Position numbers and translations under genes: made by a program | Source: an uncultured Alphaproteobacteria bacterium | GTDB taxonomy: Bacteria > Pseudomonadota > Alphaproteobacteria > Thalassobaculales > Thalassobaculaceae | Assembly: GCA_937776645.1 (NCBI GenBank) | Contig: CALMRI010000004.1 | Coordinates: 57,390-121,389, forward strand | Direction: 5' to 3' | Length of the DNA stretch: 64,000 nucleotides | Shown: positions 16,385-25,288 of the stretch, in pieces | How positions within the stretch are numbered: position 1 is the stretch's first letter | Layout: each line of letters opens with the position of its first letter | The notes under the pieces: generated by a model | Database searches by the model: none | What the model saw: the letters and a program-made list of their open reading frames with translations, nothing else | What the model was told of the DNA's origin: nothing

Positions 16385-17776
16385 TTATCTTATGGCAAAC
16401 CAGGCAACGCCGACGAGCGCACTCCCAGCCAATGTTGCCAACATCGGTACGTTGAAACGAAAGATCGCGAGCATGGCGGTGGCCGTCAGCAGGGCGGCGG
16501 GTATGTCCACGCTCGACCAGACCGGCAAGTCGATTTGCATTCCGAAACCGTGCCAGAGCCCAAGATCTTGAAACAGAGAATGCAGTGCGAACCAGACGGA
16601 AAGATTGACAATGACGCCTACCACCGCCGCGGTAATGGCCGACATGGCGCCAGAAAGCGCTTTGTTGTTTCGCAACGTTTCGATGAAAGGTGCGCCGAGG
16701 AAAATCCACAGGAAGCAGGGTACGAACGTCACCCATGTCGTCAGCACTGCCGCCAACGTCGCCGCGAGCAGCGGATCGAGTGCGCCGGAGCCGCGCCAAG
16801 CACCCATGAAGCCAACAAACTGTACGACCTGGATCAGCGGCCCGGGTGTCGTTTCCGCCATGCCCAGACCATCAAGCATCTCGCCGGGCGCAAGCCATCC
16901 ATAATTTTGTACGGCTTCCTGTGCGACATAAGACAAAACGGCATAGGCGCCGCCGAAGGTAACGACCGCCATCTTGCTGAAGAAGATGGCAATCTGGCTA
17001 AACACATCGCCACTGCCGAGCGTAGCGAGCAGGACGAAAATCGGCGTCAGCCAAAGCAACAAGAACACCGAAGAGACGCGCACCGACCAACTGAGATTAG
17101 GACGCGCATGGGCCGGAACCGCCGCACCGATCGCGGAATCAGCATCGGCGAGGCCTGCGCCTGCGCCGCAATGCTCGCCACTGACCTGAAACGCGGCAAG
17201 GCCGGTGCGATTGCCAATGAAGCCGACCATGCCCGCCACAACGATGAGCGCAGGGAACGGCACATTGAATAGGAAGAGCGCCGCGAAGGCTGCGATGGCG
17301 ATGACAACCAGCGTGGAATTTGCCAATGCGCGCTTGCCGATGCGCAGAACAGCGTTGAGCACGACCGCCAGTACCGCAGCCTTGAGGCCGAAGAACAACC
17401 CGACGACGATCTGGGCGTTACCAAACAGCACGTACACATAGCTGAGCGCGAGAATGGCGGCAAAGCCGGGCAACACGAACAGGCAGCCGGCGACCAGGCC
17501 ACCTTTGGTACGGTGCAGCAGCCAGCCTAGATAGACTGCCAATTGCTGTGCTTCGGGCCCTGGCAGCAGCATACAATAGTTGAGCGCGTTGAGAAACCGG
17601 CCGTCACCGACCCAGCGTTTCTCTTCGACAAGGATGCGGTGCATCACAGCAATCTGGCCAGCCGGCCCGCCGAAGCTCAACGCCGCGACGCGCAGCCAGA
17701 CCTGCAACGCTTCGCCAAACGTAACGCCGTGAGGCTCTGCTTCAGCAGTTCGGAGGGGGTCGCTACCAGCGGCCAT
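16385..17776 (-). CDS. chrA: ChrA family (chromate efflux) transporter
   Basis: About 463 residues: a two-domain ChrA protein. The first CHR domain starts with the family motif SFGGPAGQIAVMH, then NALNYCMLLPGPEAQQLAVYLGW; the second starts VVTFGGAYAVLSYV and has GMAETTPGPLIQVVQFVGF. Ten or more membrane segments. Known members export chromate, but many genomic copies have no tested substrate. ATG 17776 overlaps the stop of the upstream DUF3726-like gene (TGATG), so it is the last gene of the dipeptidase operon; that placement is unusual for a metal-resistance gene and may hint at another anion. Confidence 0.88.
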   Translation of the reverse strand: MAAGSDPLRTAEAEPHGVTFGEALQVWLRVAALSFGGPAGQIAVMHRILVEEKRWVGDGRFLNALNYCMLLPGPEAQQLAVYLGWLLHRTKGGLVAGCLFVLPGFAAILALSYVYVLFGNAQIVVGLFFGLKAAVLAVVLNAVLRIGKRALANSTLVVIAIAAFAALFLFNVPFPALIVVAGMVGFIGNRTGLAAFQVSGEHCGAGAGLADADSAIGAAVPAHARPNLSWSVRVSSVFLLLWLTPIFVLLATLGSGDVFSQIAIFFSKMAVVTFGGAYAVLSYVAQEAVQNYGWLAPGEMLDGLGMAETTPGPLIQVVQFVGFMGAWRGSGALDPLLAATLAAVLTTWVTFVPCFLWIFLGAPFIETLRNNKALSGAMSAITAAVVGVIVNLSVWFALHSLFQDLGLWHGFGMQIDLPVWSSVDIPAALLTATAMLAIFRFNVPMLATLAGSALVGVAWFAIR

Positions 17777-18468
17777 CACGCGCTGTCGTCGACTTCGGCG
17801 CCAGCCCCGCTGCGGGACTGGGCGCTGGCCGGGACCAGAACACGTTTAGCCATGGTCTTGATCGCCCCCCAATCCACCGGATCGACGATGATGCCGTCGC
17901 GCAGGGATTGAGCATGAAATGCGACCAAACGCCGGCCATCCTTGGGTGACGGTCGCTTGCCCGGGCGAATGGTTACCACGGAGGGCTCTCTTGCGCTGCG
18001 CACGTCCAGGGAAACCGCCGCCTCGCCGCCGCCGCACTTGGCGCTGCTTTTGCCTCGCTCCGACGTCCAAGTAACCGTCAACGCCTTGCCTTCGGCTGAT
18101 CGCCGGGCCGCTTCGGCCATGACCAGCATCGGCGCCGAACAATGCGCGATCCGAACGGTCCGGTCGCTCTCGGCCCAATCCACGGCGCCCGGCGCCAACA
18201 AAGCCGCCGAGGTGATTTCGCCGGCAATCGTCGCCGTATTGCCGTCGTCATCAATGTCGGGCATCAACCACGCGCCCATCTTCTCAAGGCCCTCAAGTTC
18301 GCGGGCCAAGATCGAGATGCCGCCAAGGCCGCGAGCCTCCAGCCAGGTGACGTTGGCGGCGGCGTCATAATCAAGCCCCTGGGGCAGGCCAAGGCCTTCC
18401 AGCGCCTTCAAGCAGGTCTGGAGCACCTCGGCCAAGGAAATCCGGATTACAGTGTCGGCAGCGCTCAT
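17776..18468 (-). CDS. DUF3726-like protein of unknown function
   Basis: 230 residues. The N-terminal pattern ISLAEVLQTCLKALEGLGLPQG...ANVTWLEARGLGGISILARELEG fits my memory of the DUF3726 family (short proteins of about 200-240 residues), without an assigned reaction. No signal peptide or membrane segment. A cluster of two cysteines and glycine-rich SAKCGGGEAAVS lies about residue 145. It overlaps the 569-residue gene upstream by ATGA and the chrA gene downstream by TGATG, so all are one transcript. Family assignment is by eye. Confidence 0.62.
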   Translation of the reverse strand: MSAADTVIRISLAEVLQTCLKALEGLGLPQGLDYDAAANVTWLEARGLGGISILARELEGLEKMGAWLMPDIDDDGNTATIAGEITSAALLAPGAVDWAESDRTVRIAHCSAPMLVMAEAARRSAEGKALTVTWTSERGKSSAKCGGGEAAVSLDVRSAREPSVVTIRPGKRPSPKDGRRLVAFHAQSLRDGIIVDPVDWGAIKTMAKRVLVPASAQSRSGAGAEVDDSA

Positions 18469-20174
18469 GATCCCAACCCCTCGGCGAGAACCGGGAACGC
18501 CCAGTCGTCGGCATCGCCAGCATCCAGCCCGTCAACCAAAGGAGCGCCCTGGAATAATGCGATCCGGGTCCAAAGGGCCGATTTCGGGTCAAATTTAGTG
18601 GCTCCAAAGACCGACAGCTTGCACCGCAGAAGGTCGATAGGCCGGCAGAACTCGTCGGTCAAATTGTCCTGGAACTCAGCATAGGGGCAGGTCGCCAGGC
18701 TTTGCACCCGGCGCACGGTCTGACGCCAATGGGGAAAAGCCATCAGGAATTCGGCCACCGTTGCGCCCAACATTTCCGCATCTAGTTCGCCGAGCGTCTG
18801 ATCGAGCGCGGCGACGTCCCGGGCAATGGCGATGGCAAGCTCCTGGTCGACCCCGGGCTCCTTGAAGCGCCAACCAATCCGGGGTTCCTCCTTCTCCTCG
18901 GAGCGATACCAGAACCGGGCGTGCGCCGCCTCAAGCGTAAAATCGATCTCCAACGCCCAACCATAGTGGTCGTGGATGAGGGTGCGTAAGGCCTGTAGGA
19001 GCATCCCGGGATCAACCCGCATGATCTCGTCAGACCCGGTCCGCTGTTCCAAATCGTCGACCAATTCTGGATAGATCTCGATCAGCAAACTATTGAGGAG
19101 TTCCTGTGCTTCCAAACCCAGATTAGCGTCGGCCCAAGAAACCAGTCGGTCGCAAGCGCCACTTTGAGTCCAGGCCGGCTCTGCCGCGTCAAGCTGCGCA
19201 AGGTGCTCCAACAGTTCGGCGTTACGCTGGCGTTGTAGAGAATCGCTGGTCGGCCATTGCCGAACATGGATGATCGCCCTTGCCAATAGCGCTCGATACC
19301 GCTCAACTCGGTCGGTCTCAACAGCGCCGGCAGCGCGGACCCTGGCCAGCGCCGTTTCTCGTGCAAGCACCCAATTGTTGATCAACTTCGGGTGGCCGAT
19401 CAGGAATGGCGCCATGCCAAGCCCGGTCGCATTGCCGACCCCTAGCGCTCGCTTCAGCCCGGTCTCCAAAGGCGTGAAATGGTCGCCGCCGCGCCGGCGG
19501 GCGATGTGTTCCACCCACTCAAGGCTGAACTGCCGCGCTGCGAAGACGCATAGCATCTCGGCTTGGAAGGGCAACTCGAAAACACCCAGGTTTCGAATCT
19601 GATCCAGATCCGCGAGGCCGAACTTGCCGTTGCCATAAACCGCCGTGGTGCGAATGAGGTAACCGACCTCGAGCAGCTTTTCTCGCTCCGGTTGGCAACC
19701 AGCGGCCAGCGCCTCGACCACATGGTCGAACAATCGCACGCTTTTATTGGCGCGGCTCAACACCATCTCCCGCGAGGAACAGCGGCCGGCCTCCTGCAAC
19801 GGTACATTGGCCCGCAAACGGGCAACCTCCGTCGCATCCGGTTCGCTGGTCGTCAGGGTGAAGGTGGCGTCCCATTTCTCGGCGATGACCCGGTCGGTGC
19901 GATCGACCGGATCAAGGTGCTCGGCGAAAACCACGAACCAAACCGGTGCCTGGGGTGTGTCAATTCGGTAGACGGCGGTTCCAACACCCACGTCGTCAAG
20001 ATCGAAACACGTTCGGCTGAACCGCCAACTCTCGCGGGTCATTCGGCGTATCAGAGTACGAGCAAAGCTGATCCGGGTCGGATGGAACGCGCCGACGCGG
20101 GACAGCCGCATCACCATTGGTGCTGCTCGAAGAGGAACCTGAGGGATGACCGGATTGGCGTTCGGTGCAGCCAT
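18465..20174 (-). CDS. Conserved-looking 569-residue protein, family not recognised
   Basis: I do not recognise the family. The protein has no signal peptide or clear membrane span and is rich in charged helices. Readable marks: a hydrophobic VWFVVFAEHLDP near residue 78, SREMVLSRANKSVRLFDHVVEALAAG (133-158), YGNGKFGLADLDQIR (~180-194), GLGMAPFLIGHPKLINNWV (~255-273), and near the end LATCPYAEFQDN. Codon use is like its neighbours. Start ATG 20174 lies 2 bases past the dipeptidase stop and its own stop overlaps the DUF3726-like start, so a joint function with these two is likely. Cytoplasmic enzyme or large scaffold; nothing more can be said. Confidence 0.75.
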   Translation of the reverse strand: MAAPNANPVIPQVPLRAAPMVMRLSRVGAFHPTRISFARTLIRRMTRESWRFSRTCFDLDDVGVGTAVYRIDTPQAPVWFVVFAEHLDPVDRTDRVIAEKWDATFTLTTSEPDATEVARLRANVPLQEAGRCSSREMVLSRANKSVRLFDHVVEALAAGCQPEREKLLEVGYLIRTTAVYGNGKFGLADLDQIRNLGVFELPFQAEMLCVFAARQFSLEWVEHIARRRGGDHFTPLETGLKRALGVGNATGLGMAPFLIGHPKLINNWVLARETALARVRAAGAVETDRVERYRALLARAIIHVRQWPTSDSLQRQRNAELLEHLAQLDAAEPAWTQSGACDRLVSWADANLGLEAQELLNSLLIEIYPELVDDLEQRTGSDEIMRVDPGMLLQALRTLIHDHYGWALEIDFTLEAAHARFWYRSEEKEEPRIGWRFKEPGVDQELAIAIARDVAALDQTLGELDAEMLGATVAEFLMAFPHWRQTVRRVQSLATCPYAEFQDNLTDEFCRPIDLLRCKLSVFGATKFDPKSALWTRIALFQGAPLVDGLDAGDADDWAFPVLAEGLGS

Positions 20175-20176
20175 CG

Positions 20177-21175
20177 TCAGGCCGGCCCGAAATTCTCTTC
20201 GAAAAACCGCAGCCAGTTGAGGCCCATTACCTTGTCGACATCTTCGGTCGTGAAGCCGCGCGTCGCCAGCCCGCTCGCAAGATTGCCAAAGTCACGGTTA
20301 CCGGTGAACCAGGGCACCGGGTCCGGCCACCCGGCATCACTTGCCGTGCCTTCGCCGAAATCCATCGCCTTGCTCCAGCGACCATTGCGCATCCATTCGA
20401 CCACCTCGTTGCCATGGCCTTGGACCAGATCCGAGCCGATACCGATGCGGTCGATGCCCATGCGGTCGGCGGTATGGGCGATCATGTCGCAGAACGACTC
20501 GAGCGTGCAGTTGGACTTGTCCTTCAGGTGGAACGGATACATCGAAAAGCCCAGCATGCCGCCGCTATCGGCCAAAGCCTTCAACAAGTCGTCGGACTTG
20601 TTCCGAAGCGCGGGCTGCCAGGACTTGGGGTTGGCGTGGGTGATGGTGATCGGCCGCTCTGACAATTCGATCGAGTGAAAGGTCGAGCGTTCGCCCGAAT
20701 GCGACATGTCGACGACCATGCCAACCCGGTTCATCTCGCGGATCACCTGCCGGCCGAACCGGGTGATGCCAGGGTCCTCGTCCTCGTAGCAGCCGGTGGC
20801 GCAGAGGCTTTGATTGTTATAGCTGAGCTGCATGAAGCGCACACCGAGCGTATGCATGATCTCGATCAGATCGATGTCTTCCTCGATCGGCGAGCAATGC
20901 TGAAAGGCGAAGGTGATCGCGGTCTTGTTCAGTGCCTTGGCCCGGCGCACGTCATGGGCGGTGCGAGCCTGCATAATCAGGTCGCTGTTTTGCTCGAAAA
21001 GCCGGTTCCACTTACCGATCTCCGATAGGGTTTCACGGGCCGTCTCCCAATAGACGAGGGTGACGTTGACGCAGGTAACCCCGCCGTCGCGCATCTCCTG
21101 GAAAACCGACCGATCCCATTTAGCGTATTGGGCGCTGTCGATGACGAAGCCGGAATAGGGCGGTGTGGTGGTCAT
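20177..21175 (-). CDS. Membrane dipeptidase (M19)-like protein with altered metal site
   Basis: 332 residues, ATG 21175 with GAGGGG 5 bases upstream. The M19 fold is clear: GVRFMQLSYNNQS, REMNRVGMVVDMSHSGE (one metal His), PITITHANPKSW (second metal His) and DRIGIGSDLVQGHG (metal Asp). The usual N-terminal HxD ligand pair is replaced: the segment reads FVIDSAQYAKW. The bridging glutamate position reads AFQHCSP. So only part of the binuclear site remains, as in a subgroup of M19 proteins I have seen with DGLQ at this place. A dipeptidase reaction should not be assumed. First gene of a four-gene operon (2-base gap to the next). Confidence 0.82.
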   Translation of the reverse strand: MTTTPPYSGFVIDSAQYAKWDRSVFQEMRDGGVTCVNVTLVYWETARETLSEIGKWNRLFEQNSDLIMQARTAHDVRRAKALNKTAITFAFQHCSPIEEDIDLIEIMHTLGVRFMQLSYNNQSLCATGCYEDEDPGITRFGRQVIREMNRVGMVVDMSHSGERSTFHSIELSERPITITHANPKSWQPALRNKSDDLLKALADSGGMLGFSMYPFHLKDKSNCTLESFCDMIAHTADRMGIDRIGIGSDLVQGHGNEVVEWMRNGRWSKAMDFGEGTASDAGWPDPVPWFTGNRDFGNLASGLATRGFTTEDVDKVMGLNWLRFFEENFGPA

Positions 21176-21316
21176 GGGACCCCTCGGGAACGATCAATCT
21201 CGCGACAAATCTGCCATGTCCTGACCGATTTGTCGCCGGCTGTGTCGGAGCGCGACTGGTTTAACCGGAATTGCATTGGCCTGCGTAGCGATAAAAACTC
21301 AATCGTGAATTCGTCT

Positions 21317-22155
21317 CTATTTGGTGTCGTTGAGGCGCCAATCATAGGCCACGTCGTGAATTTCATCGATCGTTCGTAGCGATGTCAGAAGATCATCCCT
21401 GGCGTATAGTAGAATGTGATGGAACTCGGCTTCATCAGTGTTGCCAAAATCCGCGTGGAACCAGTCATAGGTCTTCGAGACCGTCGCGCGCTGGCTGTCA
21501 ATTCTAGCGCCGTGTGGGCTATTGACGAAAGCGACCGCATTATCGCGCAACTGCTCTTCCAAGGTGTCCGCATTGTAGGCTGCGCCAACCAGGTTGGGAC
21601 ATCCAACAGACGCGCAGTTCAACGCATAATGCAAGCTCGGATCCTGCCAAACCGGACGGAGGATTCAGCGCTCGATGCCGCTGAGGCTGATCTCCTGGCC
21701 TTCGACCACGATAAGTTTCTTGTCCCAAGGCCGATTTGGAGAAGCCTCGGGAAAATGTTGGTGTCTCGAATGGAGGCGGTCGGGTAATGCTCAAACGCCA
21801 CCTTTACGGTGGGGCATTATATAGATTGATCCAAAACGCCAGTTTTTTACGGCGATTGTAGCGACTGATCGGCAGCGCGGTCAGGGTCGTCACATAGCCG
21901 TCGAGCGTCGCTCGGTCGGTGCTTGGTAAAGCGGCGTACCGCAGACGGGCCGCGCCGTTCGGTTCGGTCACAACATAGCATCACCCTATGCGCCGGGATC
22001 GATCCTAAGCACGCTGGATTAATCAGATCGGCTCCATCGCTCCCAACTCCCAAAGCCGCTGCAAAAGACGAAGGCCAACAGCGCGGGGAGCAGCCTGGAC
22101 AAGACTCGGTTCGACTTTCGGGGACCGGCTTCGTGGGAGATGACAATGCCGGCAA
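21317..22155 (-). pseudogene. Relic of a DUF547 domain protein
   Basis: On the minus strand the pieces of a DUF547 protein follow one another in different frames: a leader RVLSRLLPALLAFVFCSGFG with SWERW, then a TAA; IDPGA then TAG where Trp is expected; YVVTEPNGAARLRYAALPST, DGYVTTLTALPISRYNRRKK and LAFWINLYNA; a one-base shift; TVKVAFEHYPTASIRDTN; another shift; KKLIVVEGQEISLSGIER, a TGA, ILRPVWQDPS; and the intact C-terminus LHYALNCASVGCPNL onward to 21317. At least three stops and two frameshifts: an old pseudogene of a probably secreted protein. Function of DUF547 is unknown. Confidence 0.8.
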
Positions 22156-22195
22156 CTGAGGTATCGTTCCCCGTGCTTGCTCGGCACATTTTTAC

Positions 22196-22987
22196 CTACT
22201 CCGCCGGGATCGGCCCCGTGGTCGCTTCAAAGGGCGTGCGTGGCTGTGAACGTAAGTCCGACTTCAGATGCTTGGTGCTGTAGCCATTGAAAATGTGCCC
22301 AAGCAGCCCTCGGTCCAAGTCGGAGGTGCCAAAAAGCCAGTCAGCTATCGGGAATGTGAGATTCATGTTCGTCTCCATCATCAGGCCCTGGTTGTGATGC
22401 GCCACGTGATGGCGCCGCAAGGTGTTGATGAAGGGCATGTTGCGCACGAAGCGGCTCTCATCGACGTGGCAGCAAAAATGCATGAACTCATAGGTCAGAT
22501 ACATGCCTACGGTGGTGGAGATGAACAGCCAGCCAACATTCCAGCCGAACAGATAACCAAACACCGCGACGCCCGGCAGCGACATCATGATGAACACCAC
22601 CAGCGCATATGGCGGAAACACCGTGACCCGCCAATCTTCGTGGTCACGGAACCGGACTTCCTCGTCGGTGAAGAACTGGTGGTGGTTCAAGGTGTGCCGC
22701 TCATAAATCGCGCGCAGACCGGTCACGTTGATCCGGCGGTGCATGACATGCTTGTGTAAGAACCACTCGAAGATATTGCAGACCACGATGGTCGCCGGGA
22801 TGATCAGCCACTCGTACCACTGTATGTTCGAGATATGCTGGGTGAAGATCCACATGGCGGTGGCGCCAATGGCATAGATCACCGCGATATGGATATAGCC
22901 GTTGTACCAACCGTCGATCTTGGCGCGGTAGCCTATGCGGAACTCGGTCTGACGTTCACCCATCATGGCCGGGGTGCTCCCTGTCAT
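22196..22987 (-). CDS. Fatty acid hydroxylase / sterol desaturase superfamily membrane protein
   Basis: 263 residues. Four hydrophobic segments (about 32-50, 58-76, 130-150, 152-170) carry the di-iron histidine boxes: HKHVMHRR near residue 88, HTLNHHQF near residue 107, HFCCHVDESRF near 181 and HHVAHHNQGLM near 205. This is the pattern of integral-membrane lipid hydroxylases, which oxidise an acyl or sterol-like chain with O2. ATG 22987 is used; ATG 22966 is an alternative. No redox partner is adjacent. Upstream is an AT-rich stretch with a repeated ATATATCAG. Substrate not determinable. Confidence 0.87.
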   Translation of the reverse strand: MTGSTPAMMGERQTEFRIGYRAKIDGWYNGYIHIAVIYAIGATAMWIFTQHISNIQWYEWLIIPATIVVCNIFEWFLHKHVMHRRINVTGLRAIYERHTLNHHQFFTDEEVRFRDHEDWRVTVFPPYALVVFIMMSLPGVAVFGYLFGWNVGWLFISTTVGMYLTYEFMHFCCHVDESRFVRNMPFINTLRRHHVAHHNQGLMMETNMNLTFPIADWLFGTSDLDRGLLGHIFNGYSTKHLKSDLRSQPRTPFEATTGPIPAE

Positions 22988-23080
22988 TCGATCCCAAAGC
23001 CGATCGTGCGGCGAGATCGCGTTTCTTTACTGTCGATGCACTCTAGAGGCGCTATTTATCGTATTATACACTTTCGATTG

Positions 23081-23100
23081 ATATATCAGAAATATATCAG
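23081..23100. promoter_or_regulatory. AT-rich direct repeat upstream of the membrane hydroxylase gene
   Basis: ATATATCAG occurs at 23081-23089 and again at 23092-23100, inside the only AT-rich stretch of this region, about 95-115 bases before the hydroxylase start on the minus strand. It could be a promoter-proximal binding site; no consensus is recognised. Confidence 0.3.
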
Positions 23101-23146
23101 TCGTTGGGCAACGCCAATTTTTCACTCAACACGGGGCCACCACCAC

Positions 23147-23335
23147 TCAACCGCAGCGGCGGCAGCGGATTTTTTTGAAGATCTCGTCCCAATCACCTTC
23201 CATCGCGGCATAGTCGAGCAGACAGCGCAGGGCCTTTGATTCATCAGGCAGGCCGTAACGATCGGCGATCCGGCCAAGCATGATGTGAGAGTCAGGCTTG
23301 ACCTCATAGGCCAGTTTCGCATTCGGCATTGCCAT
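23147..23335 (-). CDS. Small conserved-looking protein of 62 residues, unknown function
   Basis: Start ATG 23335 is preferred over the 18-codon longer frame because GGGAGGG lies 8 bases before it. The product starts MAMPNAKLAYEVKPDSHIML, has a helix-rich middle (GRIADRYGLPDESKALRCLL) resembling a ribbon-helix-helix or small regulatory fold, and ends in a basic, cysteine-containing tail KKIRCRRCG. Similar short reading frames exist in other alphaproteobacteria as far as I recall, but I know no function. It is preceded by a strong hairpin that separates it from the TRAP operon. Confidence 0.6.
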   Translation of the reverse strand: MAMPNAKLAYEVKPDSHIMLGRIADRYGLPDESKALRCLLDYAAMEGDWDEIFKKIRCRRCG

Positions 23336-23373
23336 GATGGCATCCCTCCCGTGGGGTTTTTCTCGGCCGAATG

Positions 23374-23405
23374 TGCAGGAAGCGTCCAAAAGGACGCTTC
23401 CTGCA
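23374..23405 (-). terminator. Strong hairpin after the TRAP operon
   Basis: A perfect 14-bp stem (GCAGGAAGCGTCC and its complement plus one outer A-T pair) with an AAAA loop lies 25 bases past the dctM stop. On the minus strand no U-run follows, so it may act as a mRNA 3'-end stabiliser or a bidirectional terminator; the next gene's ribosome site follows after it. Confidence 0.6.
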
Positions 23406-23429
23406 ACTCTTGATCAAGCAACGATCGGT

Positions 23430-24749
23430 CTAACGATCGAAGAGGACCTCTGGTAACCAGAGCGCCAACCCCGGAAACGCCATGATTAAGCCAAGACAGA
23501 TAAATTCAAGCATGATGAACGGCACCACGCCCCGATACATATCCGCCAGACGAATTTCCGGTGGACTGATGCCACGAAGATAAAAGATGGCCGGCGCCAT
23601 CGGCGGCGTCAGATAACTAGTCTGGATCACCACCAGGAACATGATGCAGAACCAAACGTCATCGACACCCATGGTACGCAACACCGCGATGGCGACAGGA
23701 ATGATGATCAGGATGATCGAGATCAGATCCAGCACGAAACCGGCGACGAAGGCGATCAACATCAGAATCAGCATGGTCGACCAAGCGCCCAACTCCGCCG
23801 CCTCCAAAAGATGCTGAACCGCGCTGATCCCCCCCAAAGCGACGAAAACGCCGGCGAACATGGTGCCGCCGAGTAGAATCGTCAGGATCATCGCCGTGAT
23901 CTGCAAGGTCTTCAGACTGGCTTCTTGCAGCATTCTCAAGTTGAAGCGTCCGTAAATTATCGTCATGAACACCGTACCGATCGCCCCCATGGCGGCGGCC
24001 TCGGTTGGTGTCGCCATGCCCATCATGATGGTGCCAAGGACCGAGAAGATAAGCACCAACGGCGGCACCAGGGCCGTCGCAGTGATGTAAATCTTCCTTA
24101 GGAAAGACGGATCGTTTTCATCCGCCGGCAGTGCCGGCCCGTCCTGTGGCCGGATGATGCAGCGCACGAGGATGTAGAGGATGTAGAGCCCGGCAAGGAT
24201 CAAGCCTGGCAGTAGCATTCCAGCGAACAGGTCGCCGACTGAAACGTCGGCGACCGGGCCGAGAATGACCACGACCACCGACGGAGGTATGATCGTTCCC
24301 AGTGATCCACCAGCGCAGATGGTGCCGGAGATCAGCCCTTTGTCGTAGGCATAGCGCAACATCACCGGGATGGCCAAAAGGCCGACCACGGACTCGGTCG
24401 CCCCAACCACGCCGCTGGCCGCGGCGAAGACCACACAGAGCAACACTGTGCCGACTGCAAGCCCGCCTGGTAGGCGTCGGGTCCACAGATGAATCGCCTC
24501 GAACAGCTTCTCGGCGATACCGGACCGCTCCAGCAACGTGCCCATGAAGATGAACAACGGTACCGCTGCTAGAACATAATAGGAGGCAACATCGTCGACC
24601 TTGGCGACGAGCTGGTGAACCAAGGCATCGCCAAAGCGAAAGATGCCGAAGAACACGGCCACGCCCATAAGCGAGAAAGCGACTGGGAACCCGATGAAGA
24701 TGCAAATCATCAACGCCGGAAACATCATTAAGCCGATACTCAGGGTCAT
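23430..24749 (-). CDS. dctM: TRAP transporter large permease (DctM)
   Basis: 439 residues from ATG 24749, which overlaps the stop of dctQ (ATGA); the open frame before it is dctQ antisense-frame noise. About 12 membrane segments. Family marks: FPVAFSLMGVAVFFG, FAAASGVVGATESVVGLLAIP, GGSLGTIIPPS and MGMATPTEAAAMGAIGT. It is the translocation channel of a Na+-driven TRAP importer for an organic acid. Needs DctQ and a periplasmic binding protein; the latter is not seen within this cluster. Confidence 0.93.
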   Translation of the reverse strand: MTLSIGLMMFPALMICIFIGFPVAFSLMGVAVFFGIFRFGDALVHQLVAKVDDVASYYVLAAVPLFIFMGTLLERSGIAEKLFEAIHLWTRRLPGGLAVGTVLLCVVFAAASGVVGATESVVGLLAIPVMLRYAYDKGLISGTICAGGSLGTIIPPSVVVVILGPVADVSVGDLFAGMLLPGLILAGLYILYILVRCIIRPQDGPALPADENDPSFLRKIYITATALVPPLVLIFSVLGTIMMGMATPTEAAAMGAIGTVFMTIIYGRFNLRMLQEASLKTLQITAMILTILLGGTMFAGVFVALGGISAVQHLLEAAELGAWSTMLILMLIAFVAGFVLDLISIILIIIPVAIAVLRTMGVDDVWFCIMFLVVIQTSYLTPPMAPAIFYLRGISPPEIRLADMYRGVVPFIMLEFICLGLIMAFPGLALWLPEVLFDR

Positions 24750-25288
24750 CCTTTGGCCTCCTCGGTAGCGCCAAATCCGTATTGGGCGATATCGATACCC
24801 TGGATAATCATGATGTTCTTCAACAGCTCGGCGATTGCCTGCAAGCAAAGTGAGGCGAAGCCGATAAACCATACGAACCGGAACGGCCAGATGATCGGGT
24901 TCCATGCCGATTCGCCGGACACTTCCCCGGAAACAAAGGCTTCCATCGCATAATTAAAAAGGCCGTCGGTTACCCAGAGACAACCCGGGAGCATCAGGAA
25001 GGTGTAGCCGAGCACATTGACCAGCGCCTTGCGCTTGAGGGACATGCTGTCATACAAAAAGTCGACCCGAATATGGCCGCCCTGCCGCAGGCAATATCCC
25101 ATGCCGAACATATAGACCGTGCCGGCCAGCATGTAGCCGACCTCATAGGCCCAGAAGGTCGGAGCATTAAAAAAATGCCGGGCGAGAACCTCGTAGACCA
25201 TCGACAGGACAAGCGGCGCCATGAACCAGGCGCCGATCGTGCCAATCATCATCGAAAATCGTTCGATTAGCCGAACAATCGCAACCAT
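24746..25288 (-). CDS. dctQ: TRAP transporter small permease (DctQ)
   Basis: 180 residues with four membrane segments (about 14-36, 48-66, 88-108, 134-156), the usual DctQ layout; ARHFFNAPTFWAYEVGYMLAG and GGHIRVDFLYDSMSLKRKA are typical. Its Met start at 25288 follows AGAGGCTGGA. It forms the membrane complex with DctM, to which it is translationally coupled. Upstream there is no binding-protein gene, only a 400-base stretch without a convincing gene. Confidence 0.9.
   Translation of the reverse strand: MVAIVRLIERFSMMIGTIGAWFMAPLVLSMVYEVLARHFFNAPTFWAYEVGYMLAGTVYMFGMGYCLRQGGHIRVDFLYDSMSLKRKALVNVLGYTFLMLPGCLWVTDGLFNYAMEAFVSGEVSGESAWNPIIWPFRFVWFIGFASLCLQAIAELLKNIMIIQGIDIAQYGFGATEEAKG

Noticed and set aside
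16376..17272. 298-codon plus-strand open frame
   Set aside because: Antisense to chrA; the His/Arg/Glu-rich translation is typical of a shadow of a hydrophobic protein.
19563..20678. 371-codon plus-strand open frame
   Set aside because: Antisense to the 569-residue gene and the M19-like gene, no ribosome site and low-complexity composition.
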